A DNA stretch of 52,508 nt from Candidatus Raymondbacteria bacterium RIFOXYA2_FULL_49_16 (lineage in GTDB: Bacteria; Fibrobacterota; OXYB2-FULL-49-7; XYB2-FULL-49-35). Positions 32,691 through 43,323 of this stretch are shown here, one piece after another. The stretch is from the NCBI GenBank assembly GCA_001789205.1, contig MFYT01000028.1, positions 8,575 through 61,082 of the forward strand, read 5' to 3'. Position 1 is the stretch's first letter. Each line of letters starts with the position of its first letter. The notes beneath the pieces are model-generated. The model was not told where the DNA came from. It made no database searches and was given only the letters and a program-made list of their open reading frames with translations. Both the position numbers and the translations under genes were made by a program.

Positions 32691-35600
32691 TTATTTTACT
32701 ACGACCATTTTCCGGGATTTCACGTATTCCCCGCCAATCTCAATCTTGTATACGTACATGCCACTCGCGGCCACACGGCCGCTGTTTTCCCTGCCGTCCC
32801 AGACGCGCGTATAGCGTGCGCCCGGTTTAAGGGGTGATTCTTCGAGCGTCCGTACCAGCCTGCCTCTGATATCAAATATCTTCAGAGAAACCTGCTGCTT
32901 CTCAAACAAAGGTTTGCCAGCAGCGGTAAAAGCAAGCGGCACTGAAAAACCGATGTTTGTTGACGGATTGAACGGGTTGGGCCAGTTCTGCGCAAGATCA
33001 TATGACAGGGCAAGGTGTGCAATAAAATCCGGGTCATCGGTGATCACAAGGCTGTAGTAGGCCTTTGCGCGCTGGTTCACGGTAATGGCGGAAGACTTCC
33101 TCAGGTCTGTATAACTGCCTTTGCAGCCGAAATAAACGCCAAGGTTTTCTGGCAGGGATTGGACCCCTTCAAATGAAAGCTCTATTGCGCCTTTGTCCGC
33201 GCCTGGATCGACACCCAGCACCCACCATTGCGTTCCTTTGGCCGGGCCGCGCAGGTCGCGGGCAAGCATATCGTTTGTACCGGGCGCCTCGAACCACGCG
33301 GCAACGCCGCCATTGGGGGAGCAAGGAGGTTCATGCTGGTCAAAAGCGTCGATCGCGGCTTTTGCGGCCGGGAACACGCCCGCATAGTTGCGATTGTCTG
33401 AGGAGCGCGACCCTGCAACCGAAACCTTGATCGTAAAGTCATTGACACCGGTAAAGAGCGGTTTGGCAAGCAGCCGCTGCTTTGCCTGCTTCGCGTCCGG
33501 ATTGTAGGGCTGTCCGTCAAAGATCACGGCGCCGTTTCCAGGCGCATAATAAAAATAACTCTTCCACGGAGTCAAGATCGAATCCTCCACGTATCCGGAA
33601 TCAGTCCAGTTCCAGACAATGTCGCCAAAATTGACAGCATAGGGATAGGGCGAAGTGATCATGTTCCAGCCATACATGAGGGAGAGAGAACAGGTATCGC
33701 CCCCAGGCATGCGGAACGACACGGGAATGGTCACGGGAAGCGCCTGGTCGGCCATGAGCCAAAAACCCAGGCCGCGTTTGTTCCATAGCGCGGTATCACC
33801 CGCGCTTGCCGGAATATAGGCCTCGGCATTGGCGTCCCACGTGTAGAGCAGCTTTGTGGAATCCGCGACCGGTACCACACCCGTGATCGCACGCGCAGGC
33901 AGCGCAACCATCTGCCACGTATTGGCGCTGAAGGTCCGTTTTACCACTGACTGGCCCGCGGCCCCGACAATGATCGTGTCCTTGAATGTTCCAGCGGCAA
34001 TCCCGTCATGAGCGCTGCCGAAAAAGACCAGCGTGTCGTCGTAGAGCGGGAAAATCTCGCCCACAAGCGCGCTGTCTTTTGCACGGGCATTGCCGGACAG
34101 TTGTGCAACAGTATCGGTGCGCGCACGGAGCCGGTACACGCCGAACCGGTAGCCAAGGGTCTCATTGAACCCGTTGACGCGGTCAACATCATCCACGCGG
34201 AATTTGACTTTGAGCGCGCCGTAATAGATATAGAGATCCTCTATGAGCGAAAATACCGGCGTATCGTTGGTGTTTTTGACCACCAGGACAAAGGAGAGCG
34301 TATCAAAGGCGCCGATACGGTCGCGCACCCGCAGCCTGATCGCATGCGTGCCCACATCGTTGTTACGGGGCGCGCTCCAAACCAGGGTATCTTTCCTGAA
34401 AATCGCGGCCGCAGGTCCTGCCAGCTTATCGTATATCAGAGTATCGCCTTTATCAACGTCGGTTGCGGTAACGCGCAGCCGGTAGACCGCGTCCTCGTCC
34501 ACCGAATCACGGGAAAGTACGAGTGTGATGTCAGGCGCGTCGTTCACATTGATGACTTTAAAGGGGAAAACAATGGTGTCAGAAGCGCCCGCAGGATCCC
34601 TGACCAGCACTCTGACCACAGTGTCGCTCACATTACTGTTGGTGGGGTTCCAGCGCAGCTGTCCCGAAACGCTGTCAATGGTCATGCCCGAGGGCAGGGC
34701 GATCTTTTTCCATCTGAGCTTGATTGAATCGCCCAGGTCAGCATCCGTGGCAGCCAGGGTACGCAAATAGGGCGAATCTTCGTACACCGAGTCCTTTACC
34801 AGCACAGTACTGATAATTGGCGCGTCATTCACATTAATGACCCGCAACGAATAGGCCAGTGTATCGGAAAGACCTGCCTTGTCTCTGACCATGACTGAAA
34901 TAACCCGAGTACCCACCTCGCTATTGGACGGGGTCCAGAGTATGGAGCCTGAGACGGAATCAATGGTCATGCCGGTTGGTGCGATAACCTTTGACCAACG
35001 CAGGGAATCGCCCAGCACCCAGTCTTTGTCATAGGCTGCAAGTGACCGCGTATAGGCCGCATCTTCAAACGCGCTGTCCACTGTGAGCGCAGTAAGAATG
35101 ACCGGCGCGTCGTTGGTGTTTCCAGCAGTAATTGTAAATGAAAGAGTGTCGAGTCCTCCCCTGCTATCCGAGACCTGTACCAGCACCGTGCCGGTCCAGC
35201 CGATGAGGGTTGAGTCAACCGTCCACGCGAGCATGCCGCTGGTAAGTCCAATGGTCATTCCCTGGGGATGCGCAATAAGATAATAATAGAGGGAATCGTT
35301 GTCCGGATCGATTGCGGCAACAGTATCGCTCCATGCCTGATATTCATAAATACTATCGGCAATATCGTTTGCTATTGTCGTAAAAGCAGGCGCCTGGTTG
35401 ACCACCACTGAATGAACAGTGAACATGAGCGTATCGCTGCCGCCTTTGCCATCAGAGGCCAGGACACTCACGGCCACTTGAGTGTCCACCACGCTTACCG
35501 TCACGGTCCATATCATGACACCAGCACTGCTGATCGTCATTGCCGGGGGCGCCGCGAGCAGACTGTAGGTGATCGTGTCGTTGTCAGGGTCTGTGGCAAC

Positions 35601-38600
35601 TACTGTGTCGCGCCAGATACCGGTGCCGAAAATAGTGTCCGTGATCTGCGCAATGGTTGTGGTGAACACAGGGGCATTGTTGACAGCGACCGAATGAAGG
35701 GGGAATGTGAGTGTATCACTGCCGCCTTTGCCATCAGAAGCCATGACACGCACAGTACCCGAATAGCCCAGCAGCGCTGTGGTCACGGTCCATGCCATGA
35801 CACCAGCGTTGCTGATGGTCATGGCCGGGGGCGCCGCGAGCAGGCTGTAGATGATCGTGTCGTTGTCAGGGTCTGTGGCAGCCACTGTGTCGCGCCAGAT
35901 GCCAACCCCATGAATGGTGTCTGTGATCTGCGCAACGGTTGTGGTAAAAACCGGGGCGTTGTTAGTAATCGGGACCGCATGAACAGTAAACGACAACGTA
36001 TCACTGCCGCCATTGCCATCAGAAGCCATGACACTCACTGCGTTCGACGATCCGAGAGCGCCCGTTGTCACGGCCCAAATCAGGATACCGGTGGACGAGT
36101 TAATAGTCATGCCCGTTGGACCGGCTATCAAGCTGAACACTACGGAATCACCGTCAGGGTCTGCCGCGGCAACAGTATCGCTCCATATGCCAACGTCGTG
36201 GATGGTGTCTGTGATCTGCGCTACGGTTGTGGTAATTCCGGGCGCGTTGTTGACGCCAGCTGCCGTGTAGGTGAACCCATTGATAAGCGTGTCTGATAAC
36301 GTGCCGTCAACGACAGAAACATCAACCGTACCCGCAGCTTGAGGCGGGACTGTGGCGCTCAGGGTTGTGGCATTTCCAAAAGTGACATTCGAAGACGCAA
36401 TGGCGCCAAAACGTACCTGAGTACCTGACGTGAAATTAGATCCGGATATGGATACGTCGTATCCGCCGTTTACACTGCCAGAAGCCGGGGAAACGCTCAG
36501 AATAACCGGTGCCACTGACATAAAAGCGGGCGTGCGCACCGTGTCCTGCGCTTTGCCCGTTGCCGTATCACAGAAGTTGTTTTGATATATCGTAAACGCG
36601 CTCAGGTAATATTTCGTATTAGGCCGCAGACCGCTGAATACCATGTCAGTATCGCCCGCAACCACGCCATTCCATCCCTTCTGAACAACTGAAGCAAAGG
36701 TATATGGATTGTTTTTATAACTTCCGGTATCGACTCGAACAAGTATTGAATCGACCCAGGCTGGCGGATTGTTCCACCAGACACGAATGCTTGTTGAATC
36801 TATTGCAGCCGCATCGAGACCTGTTACATTCTCGGGGATTGGGATATATGAGGGTGTCCGTATTGTATCACGCACCTTGCTCGCCGTGTCGTTCCATACG
36901 CCCATGGAGCTCGTGAAAACGCTAACATAATACTTTGTCCCAGACCTCATGCCGCTGAACTGGCTCGCTGGAGAGGTATAAGGAATATTGCTTGCCGATA
37001 CGACAGCAAGCGCATAGTTCTGCGGCGTGCTGCGGTACATGCCGGTATCGACCACCAGCATGACCGTGTCAGTCGGCGGCGGCTGGTTCCACGACGCAAT
37101 GATGGTATTCGAATCTGGTGCGGTGAGTCCAAATCCTGTCACATTCGCGGGAATGGGCACATATGCGGGCGTCCATATGGTGTCGCGCACTTTGCTCGCC
37201 GTGTCGTTCCATATACTCTTGGAACTCGTGAACACGCTGATATAGTACTTTGTCCCAGACCTCATGCCGCTGAACTGGCTCGCTGGAGAGGTATAAGGAA
37301 TATTGCTTGCCGATACGACAGCAAGCGCGTAGTTCTGCGGCGTGCTGCGAAACGCACCGGTATCGACCACCAGCATGACCGTGTCGGTCGGGGGCGGCTG
37401 GTTCCACGACGCAATGATGGTATTTGAGTCTGGTGCGGTGAGTCCAAAGCCAGCCACGTTCGCGGGAGGATTTGCCTGCGTGGACACGCTGCACCGGGCA
37501 GTGGCGCCAAAGGCGGACCAGTTACCCGATGAATCGCGCACAGCCATGGCAAAGTAATACGAAGTATACGCGGCAAGCCCAGTTGCAACCACCGTGGTAT
37601 CCGCGCAAGGTACTGTTACGGCCAGCACAGCCGCGGTGTCTGTTTGCGACGACGGATACGAACCAACCTTCTGCCAAATTCCGACAGAATCAACGTCAGT
37701 TCCGGTAAACGACTGCCTGGTCCAATTGAGGACAATTGACGAAGCGCTGGAGCTTGCGCCCGAAGCAGTGAAAACAGGGTTTGCCGGGGCCGTGAGATCC
37801 GGGGTTTTCACCGAGCACCGCGCCATGGGAGCGATATTGGACCAGTTGCCCGCGGAATCGCGTACGGCAAGGCCGAAATAATAGAGCGTCTTTGCCGCCA
37901 GGCCTGTTGAAGTACAGACCGTGGCCGCTCGCACCAGTTTCTTTACCAGCACTGCGGCTGTGTCGCTTATGCCCGACGGATATCCGCCAACCTTGCGCCA
38001 TATACCCATACTGTCAACATCCGTGCCCGCGAACGCCGTGGAACCATCGTTCGTAAGCCGGACCGACGTTTCCCCAAGCGCCGTGGCAGACAGCGTTGCC
38101 GTGTTTGCCGGCGTGGTCAGGTCAAGGGTCTTTGCCGTGTCTTTTGCGTCAACACCGACAGTTGACCAGTTGCCCGAAGAGTCGCGCACCTCCATGATGA
38201 AGTAATAAAGGGTTTTTGGCACAAGACCGCTGACAGTTATCGTTGAATCACGTAAGGCCTTTTTCCCTATAAACACAACACCAGAATCAGTGACTGAAGC
38301 GGCATAACTTCCGGTTGTATAGGCAAGGCCAATGCTGTCCGCGTCAACGGCTAGGCCGCCGCCGTGCGTCCAGCCTACGGAAATTGCGCTGTCGCTTATG
38401 GCTGTTGCCGTGAGCGTGTAAATATTGGAGGGGCCAAACACATCGTTCCATACCGTGATACTGAACTGCTGATAGACCGTATCTGCTCCATCAGACACGC
38501 CGATCTTCACGATCTGCGTCTCGGCGATGGCTGTTGTCCATTGTACAAGCCCTGACGCGTTTACCGTCATGCCTCCAGGCTGCTGAAAAAGATGATATCT

Positions 38601-41600
38601 GAGACTATCGCCGCCATTGGGGTCTGTTGCAGTGATCTGGTATTGATAGGTATAGCTACGTTTGACTGAATCAGCCGGTATTGAGGTGATCGCAGGCGGC
38701 ATATTGACTGTTGGACCCGCGTAGAACCCTGAGTAATTTACGGTTCCATTGCCCGCGTTTTCGTACTTATCGTAAATGGCTGAAATGTTTTTCGGGTTTG
38801 CGCCGCTGTTCATCTGCGCGGTGGCCGCAGAGCCCCAGTAGTTATACTGCGCGTCCTGGTTATAGCTGTTGCTGCAAAAGAAAGCGTATTGCGACGCGTC
38901 GCCAAAACTATTGTAATGGTACACATTTTGCGAATTCCACTGGGCGTTGACGCTGTAGGTACTCCCGAGTATGCGGTTGTACGTCAGGATATTGCCCGAA
39001 TCGTCGGAAGCATTGTATCCCCAGGTGCAATTCTCAATGTTATTGTACGAAATGGCCAGCCTGTCCGATCCGTAGTTGTAGATACCTGAAGATTGTGACG
39101 CGCCCTGGTCCGCATGAATCCGGTTACGATAGATGCTGCCGGGCAGGGTCCTGTAGCTAACAGACACGCCTTTGAACCTGGGCAAGTTGAATCCACTGTT
39201 CCTGAAAAGAATCTTATTGTCCGAAATGCTAAAGCTGTCGAGTACGCCATTGCCGTACCAGTAAATACCGGCATATAGGGTTGAATCGTTGACCGGCGGT
39301 GTTACTGTGATCGTATTGCTGTCGATATACGCCGTGCCCATATCAGAAAAGGTATCGTAGACATACACGCCATAATTCTGGTTGTTTCTGAAAGTGCAGT
39401 GCTTTATTGTCAGTTTAAGAGGGGTGAATTGGTCGTTGACCTGCGCATAAAGTCCGTATTGCGCGAACTGGACCGAGCAGTATCGCATGGTTACGTCGGC
39501 ATTATACGAATAAATACCAAACCAATCCTTCATATGGGGCAAGGCGCTGTTGACTGAAAAGACAATGCTGTCGTTTGAGGCGCCGTTGGCTATGAGAGTA
39601 CCCATCACCTTGAACGAATCAGTGGTCATCCAATACTGATCAGGAGGGAACAACACACGAACGCCAGGCTCAATGGTGAGCGTGTCGCCTGCCTGGATGG
39701 TCACGGTACCGGTAAGGACATAGGGGCTGTTAGCCTTGTACCAGGTGCCGCTTACAAGACCAGCGACCGCGCTGTTTGAATAGGCTGCCAGGGCATTGAG
39801 CGTATCGCGGCTTCCATAGGCATTGAGCGTATCAATATACCGGGCAATGATACTCTCGCCCAGTTGTGCCTGCAGCTTGCCATCGGCAGCAGGCGTTGCA
39901 CTCGTTTGAGTCACGATAAAACCTTTAAAAACAGCGGTATCTATACCCATTTCAGTCAAGGTCACACTCTCGCCGTTGCTTTCGGTCCCGCTGGTGACCA
40001 GGGCAGTGATGGTTTGCGCCGCGCCCGTATTTGTATTCAGGTCAGGATCGGTAATAAATACATACACGGTTTCCGCTGCGGCAAAGACGTTCTTTAATCC
40101 ACCCCAGTAATCAGCGATACAAACCTGTCCGTTAACGCCTGAAGGCGTGGCACTGCCGCTGGTATCAGAGAGCCAGCCCGCATATTTCACCTTTCCGCGT
40201 CCGGGATTATCATAATAATCGTAAATAACAGGGATATTCTTGGGGTTGCCGCCCGCGTTCATTTGCGCTGTTGCTGTTGCGCCCCAATAGTTGTTGGAAA
40301 CGTCGAGCGATTCGACATCTGCGTTGTAGAACGCATAGCCCGCAGGATTCACAAAGGCGTTGTTTTGAATGGTTGATCTACTGCTGTAACCGACATTGAA
40401 GTCTGTGCTGCACGCGGAGATCACGTTGTACGTATAGTGGTTGCCTGAATCGCTGGACGTATAGACGCCCATATTGAATTTGCTAATACGGTTATGACTT
40501 ACGGACAAATCATCGCCATTGTAAACATATAACCCGTATGTGTTCCGTTTCAAGGTATCAGCATCAATGGTGTTGTAGTCAAACACGCCCCGCTTGTGCA
40601 CGCCATAAAAATACCTGCTTGATAAATATATGCCATAGACCCAGTTATTCCCTGCAACCAGCGCGGTATTCTTCAGATTGATGTCGTTCGCGCAGATCCT
40701 GAGGCTGTCTCCGGAACTTTCGCTCCAATAATAGACATGAATGCCGTTATATTCGCCGGAATCATTCTGACTGATATCGATCCGATTACTGTCAATGATC
40801 GTGGTCGCAAAAGGCGTATTATAAAAAACGATGTACGCGCCGCACTTGTTCGCGGTAAATGTGCTGCGCTTTATGGTCGCGCTCACATTTTGGCCCACGT
40901 TGTAGTAATACAGGTATACTCCATGCCGCGCATGGCGCACTGCACAGTAGCGCATGGAAAGGTTGCCGCCGGGCTGCAGAAAAATTCCCTGCCAGTCGCT
41001 GTTTTTTGGGGTGGAGGCGTTGCTCATGAAGGTGATGCTGTCGCTGACAATACCTTCGGCAATAAGCACACCGGAAACCGTGAGCGAACAGAGATTCCAC
41101 GATTGGCCAGTAGCAATTGCCTTGACCACAACGCCCGGTTCAATAGTCAAAGTATCGCCAAAGGGAACTGTCACACTTCCGGTCATGATATACGGGCTGT
41201 TTGCCTTAAGCCAAGTAGTATTGCCGGTAAGAGCGCCGCTGACGGTCATGGATGCATACACTGCGGACGACTGAAGGGTATCATGGCTGCCATAAAGATT
41301 CAAGGTATCGGCATATATGGCGAAAATAGCATCGCCAATCTGGAGTTGGAGCTTACTGTCTGCTGACGCAGGGGTCGCGTTGGTCTCAAGAACGATATAG
41401 CCTTTGAAGGTGGTGGTATCAACACCAGTTTCCGTGAGGACAATGTTCTCACCCGCGCTTTCTGTTGTGCTTTTTACCTTCACACTGATTAGCTCGGCAG
41501 CGCCAACATTTTTATTCAGGTCCGGGTCTGTGACCACAACGTACAGGGTCTCGCCAGGCACATAGACGCCTTTATAGCTGTAACCTCCCGCATTAGTAGT

Positions 41601-43157
41601 CATCACTGCGCCGCTGGTTCCTGAAAGCGCGGGAACACCTGCTGTGTCGGAAAGCCATCCAGCATAGATAACCGAACCAACATTCCCGGAATCGAACACA
41701 TCGTAGATGACCGAAATATTCTTTGGATTCGCGCCAGCATTCATCTCTGTGGTGGCAACCGCGCCCCAATAATTATTGCGCGCGTTAATCGGCATTGAAT
41801 ACATGTTATACAAAGAATATGCCACGGGTGCGACAAATGCATTGCCGGAAAACACGCCCTTTGTATTATACTCGGCCATGACATTGAGCATGCACTTGGA
41901 GATGATATTTCCCGTATAGCTGCAGGCTGAATCGCTGCTGGTTGAAATTCCTTTGCCGAATCCTGATATCCTGTTGGAGAGAACCTGAACATCGTATGAA
42001 TTATTGACCTTGATCGCTCCCGAGCTCATAATCGTAGTATCGCAATCCAAAACATTATCGGCAATAATCATCCGCCGGTGAGTGGCGGAATAGTACCTGT
42101 TCGAAACATTTATTGCCTGGATTCCGCTCATGGAAGATATGACAGTATGGGCTGCGTGGATGATATTACGCCTAACGCTCACGGTATCATCGGCATTGTC
42201 GCCGCCATAATACAGGTCGAGGCCCAGTACGTTTGTGGTATCGTCCTTGACAAGGTATATGGTATTGCTGTCCACAAAGGTCGCAAGCATGGTGTTAGAT
42301 CCATAGATCTGCTGGTAATATGGGGCGGAGAGATTGCGGAACGTGTTCTGGCGTAATGTGTTTGTCCGCGAAGCACCCAGACTGCTGTAATAAGCGTACA
42401 CACCATACATGGCGTCCTGTATACGGCAATAACGCATATTCAATTGCCCATTGAAGGTGTACATGCCAAACCATTGGCCTTTCTTTGGTGAAGACGAGGC
42501 GCTTTTGAATACAATGCTGTCGTTTACCAGACCAATGGCATCGAGATATCCCTGCACATATATGGAATCCCTGGTCCAGTAGCCCGTGTCCGGAAGAAAC
42601 AACACAGTGACGCCCGCTTCAATGCTCAGTGTAAATCCGCTTTGAACCGTGACCGTACTGGTCACCAGATAGGGACTATTGGCCTTGTACCACACTGTAT
42701 TGCTGGCAATGGTGCCTCCGGCAAACTGACTCGCGTATGCAGCCTCGATTGTGCGCGTAACCTGACTATTGTATGAATTGGATGAATCCACGTAGGCGGC
42801 GATAATATTATTACCAAGGGAAAGCTGCAGTTTTCCATCGCTGGCAGTGGGACTGCCGGCGGTCTGAGTCAAAAACCAACCACGGAATGTATCAGCGGCC
42901 GCCGACGCTTCGGTAAGGGTGACAATTTCACTGGTAAGTTCAATCTGGCTTGTAACGTTAATTGTCATGGTTTCCACTGTCCCGGAATTTTTATTCAGGT
43001 CAGGATCGCAAACCGCAACATATACGGTCTCTGAAGGAGCATAATAAGGTTTAATACTGCCGTAGGCATCGGTAAGCCGTATGCTGCCGTCAGAACCGGC
43101 AAACACCGTACCCGCGAACAACGCTGCAAAAGGAAGTATTAAATTCTTGATTTTCAT
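32691..43157 (-). CDS. Giant modular T9SS-exported surface protein with three beta-helix cassettes
   Basis: This 3488-residue protein has a signal peptide (MKIKNLILPFAALFAGTVFA). Three cassettes of about 490 residues fill 20-1480. Each has an 85-residue beta domain with a D-P-D-L-N-x-N motif, then a right-handed beta-helix of NxI/NxF-type coils ending in NYWGA. After these come a putative Ig domain, three fibronectin-III-like units with GNWS, two near-identical 105-residue units plus a diverged third (about 1890-2210), an IPT/TIG domain (about 2215-2300), about five putative-Ig/cadherin-like units, four EDxxYxRxLAA-type units (about 2690-2970), a spacer domain, and a T9SS sorting domain (about 3385-3487, WPNPFNPSTNIGF, terminal VVVK). 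I chose ATG 43157 for the signal peptide and AGGAG. Beta-helices suggest polysaccharide binding or cleavage, but no catalytic triad is identified. Confidence 0.87.
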   Translation of the reverse strand: MKIKNLILPFAALFAGTVFAGSDGSIRLTDAYGSIKPYYAPSETVYVAVCDPDLNKNSGTVETMTINVTSQIELTSEIVTLTEASAAADTFRGWFLTQTAGSPTASDGKLQLSLGNNIIAAYVDSSNSYNSQVTRTIEAAYASQFAGGTIASNTVWYKANSPYLVTSTVTVQSGFTLSIEAGVTVLFLPDTGYWTRDSIYVQGYLDAIGLVNDSIVFKSASSSPKKGQWFGMYTFNGQLNMRYCRIQDAMYGVYAYYSSLGASRTNTLRQNTFRNLSAPYYQQIYGSNTMLATFVDSNTIYLVKDDTTNVLGLDLYYGGDNADDTVSVRRNIIHAAHTVISSMSGIQAINVSNRYYSATHRRMIIADNVLDCDTTIMSSGAIKVNNSYDVQVLSNRISGFGKGISTSSDSACSYTGNIISKCMLNVMAEYNTKGVFSGNAFVAPVAYSLYNMYSMPINARNNYWGAVATTEMNAGANPKNISVIYDVFDSGNVGSVIYAGWLSDTAGVPALSGTSGAVMTTNAGGYSYKGVYVPGETLYVVVTDPDLNKNVGAAELISVKVKSTTESAGENIVLTETGVDTTTFKGYIVLETNATPASADSKLQLQIGDAIFAIYADTLNLYGSHDTLQSSAVYASMTVSGALTGNTTWLKANSPYIMTGSVTVPFGDTLTIEPGVVVKAIATGQSWNLCSLTVSGVLIAEGIVSDSITFMSNASTPKNSDWQGIFLQPGGNLSMRYCAVRHARHGVYLYYYNVGQNVSATIKRSTFTANKCGAYIVFYNTPFATTIIDSNRIDISQNDSGEYNGIHVYYWSESSGDSLRICANDINLKNTALVAGNNWVYGIYLSSRYFYGVHKRGVFDYNTIDADTLKRNTYGLYVYNGDDLSVSHNRISKFNMGVYTSSDSGNHYTYNVISACSTDFNVGYSSRSTIQNNAFVNPAGYAFYNADVESLDVSNNYWGATATAQMNAGGNPKNIPVIYDYYDNPGRGKVKYAGWLSDTSGSATPSGVNGQVCIADYWGGLKNVFAAAETVYVFITDPDLNTNTGAAQTITALVTSGTESNGESVTLTEMGIDTAVFKGFIVTQTSATPAADGKLQAQLGESIIARYIDTLNAYGSRDTLNALAAYSNSAVAGLVSGTWYKANSPYVLTGTVTIQAGDTLTIEPGVRVLFPPDQYWMTTDSFKVMGTLIANGASNDSIVFSVNSALPHMKDWFGIYSYNADVTMRYCSVQFAQYGLYAQVNDQFTPLKLTIKHCTFRNNQNYGVYVYDTFSDMGTAYIDSNTITVTPPVNDSTLYAGIYWYGNGVLDSFSISDNKILFRNSGFNLPRFKGVSVSYRTLPGSIYRNRIHADQGASQSSGIYNYGSDRLAISYNNIENCTWGYNASDDSGNILTYNRILGSTYSVNAQWNSQNVYHYNSFGDASQYAFFCSNSYNQDAQYNYWGSAATAQMNSGANPKNISAIYDKYENAGNGTVNYSGFYAGPTVNMPPAITSIPADSVKRSYTYQYQITATDPNGGDSLRYHLFQQPGGMTVNASGLVQWTTAIAETQIVKIGVSDGADTVYQQFSITVWNDVFGPSNIYTLTATAISDSAISVGWTHGGGLAVDADSIGLAYTTGSYAASVTDSGVVFIGKKALRDSTITVSGLVPKTLYYFIMEVRDSSGNWSTVGVDAKDTAKTLDLTTPANTATLSATALGETSVRLTNDGSTAFAGTDVDSMGIWRKVGGYPSGISDTAAVLVKKLVRAATVCTSTGLAAKTLYYFGLAVRDSAGNWSNIAPMARCSVKTPDLTAPANPVFTASGASSSASSIVLNWTRQSFTGTDVDSVGIWQKVGSYPSSQTDTAAVLAVTVPCADTTVVATGLAAYTSYYFAMAVRDSSGNWSAFGATARCSVSTQANPPANVAGFGLTAPDSNTIIASWNQPPPTDTVMLVVDTGAFRSTPQNYALAVVSASNIPYTSPASQFSGMRSGTKYYISVFTSSKSIWNDTASKVRDTIWTPAYVPIPANVTGFGLTAPDSNTIIASWNQPPPTDTVMLVVDTGMYRSTPQNYALAVVSASNIPYTSPASQFSGMRSGTKYYVSVFTSSMGVWNDTASKVRDTIRTPSYIPIPENVTGLDAAAIDSTSIRVWWNNPPAWVDSILVRVDTGSYKNNPYTFASVVQKGWNGVVAGDTDMVFSGLRPNTKYYLSAFTIYQNNFCDTATGKAQDTVRTPAFMSVAPVILSVSPASGSVNGGYDVSISGSNFTSGTQVRFGAIASSNVTFGNATTLSATVPPQAAGTVDVSVVDGTLSDTLINGFTYTAAGVNNAPGITTTVAQITDTIHDVGIWSDTVAAADPDGDSVVFSLIAGPTGMTINSSTGILIWAVTTGALGSSNAVSVMASDGNGGSDTLSFTVHAVPITNNAPVFTTTVAQITDTIHGVGIWRDTVAATDPDNDTIIYSLLAAPPAMTISNAGVMAWTVTTALLGYSGTVRVMASDGKGGSDTLTFPLHSVAVNNAPVFTTTIAQITDTIFGTGIWRDTVVATDPDNDTITYSLLAAPPAMTISSAGVMIWTVTVSVVDTQVAVSVLASDGKGGSDTLMFTVHSVVVNQAPAFTTIANDIADSIYEYQAWSDTVAAIDPDNDSLYYYLIAHPQGMTIGLTSGMLAWTVDSTLIGWTGTVLVQVSDSRGGLDTLSFTITAGNTNDAPVILTALTVDSAFEDAAYTRSLAAYDKDWVLGDSLRWSKVIAPTGMTIDSVSGSILWTPSNSEVGTRVISVMVRDKAGLSDTLAYSLRVINVNDAPIISTVLVKDSVYEDSPYLRTLAATDADLGDSIKLRWKKIALPSGMTIDSVSGQLRWNPTNSNVSDTVVRVLVRDPAGASDTIVFPFKVINVNDAPDITLVLSRDSVDEDAVYRLRVTATDVDKGDTLIYDKLAGPAAAIFRKDTLVWSAPRNNDVGTHAIRLRVRDRIGAFDTLSFVLVVKNTNDTPVFSLIEDLYIYYGALKVKFRVDDVDRVNGFNETLGYRFGVYRLRARTDTVAQLSGNARAKDSALVGEIFPLYDDTLVFFGSAHDGIAAGTFKDTIIVGAAGQSVVKRTFSANTWQMVALPARAITGVVPVADSTKLLYTWDANAEAYIPASAGDTALWNKRGLGFWLMADQALPVTIPVSFRMPGGDTCSLSLMYGWNMITSPYPYAVNFGDIVWNWTDSGYVEDSILTPWKSYFYYAPGNGAVIFDGQPYNPDAKQAKQRLLAKPLFTGVNDFTIKVSVAGSRSSDNRNYAGVFPAAKAAIDAFDQHEPPCSPNGGVAAWFEAPGTNDMLARDLRGPAKGTQWWVLGVDPGADKGAIELSFEGVQSLPENLGVYFGCKGSYTDLRKSSAITVNQRAKAYYSLVITDDPDFIAHLALSYDLAQNWPNPFNPSTNIGFSVPLAFTAAGKPLFEKQQVSLKIFDIRGRLVRTLEESPLKPGARYTRVWDGRENSGRVAASGMYVYKIEIGGEYVKSRKMVVVK
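36626..37470 (-). repeat. Near-identical 315-bp coding repeats in the giant gene
   Basis: Units of 105 codons recur at a 315-bp spacing: TGTCCCAGAC occurs at 36936-36945 and again at 37251-37260, with long near-identical flanks. They encode ANVTGFGLTAPDSNTIIASW through RSGTKYY. A third, diverged copy lies upstream in the same frame (36530-36830). The identity suggests recent duplication. Confidence 0.85.
38700..43090 (-). repeat. Three diverged beta-helix cassettes (about 1470 bp each)
   Basis: The motif pairs DPDLN and NYWG recur in order: cassette 1 about 43090-41620, cassette 2 about 41620-40130, cassette 3 about 40130-38700. NYWG occurs near residues 462, 959 and 1439. Each keeps the same domain order but differs in sequence, so the duplications are old. 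Confidence 0.8.
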
Positions 43158-43297
43158 ATGGGCTCCTGGAAAAATATCCACTTTATAATTTTTCTGATTT
43201 TTATTAATTTATAGAGCATTCCAACTGTATAATAAATATATATCTAATATTAAAATATATCTATACTTTTAATAAAATATAATTGAGGATAAAAGTC

Positions 43298-43313
43298 TGT
43301 GATCTGGGTCACA
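43298..43313. promoter_or_regulatory. CRP-type palindrome upstream of the giant gene
   Basis: TGTGATCTGGGTCACA fits the TGTGA-N6-TCACA cAMP-CRP consensus exactly. It lies 141-156 bp before ATG 43157 on the minus strand, in the 166-bp AT-rich spacer (43158-43323) that must hold the promoter. Flanking GTCTG/CAGAC and a following TTTT on the minus strand mean it could instead be the terminator of the gene ending at 43324. Confidence 0.5.
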
Positions 43314-43323
43314 CAAAGCAGAC

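Noticed and set aside
34008-36296. Two long plus-strand frames opposite the giant gene
   Set aside because: Low-complexity shadows of Val/Asp/Thr-rich repeats; the minus-strand frame has a signal peptide, domains and a T9SS tail.
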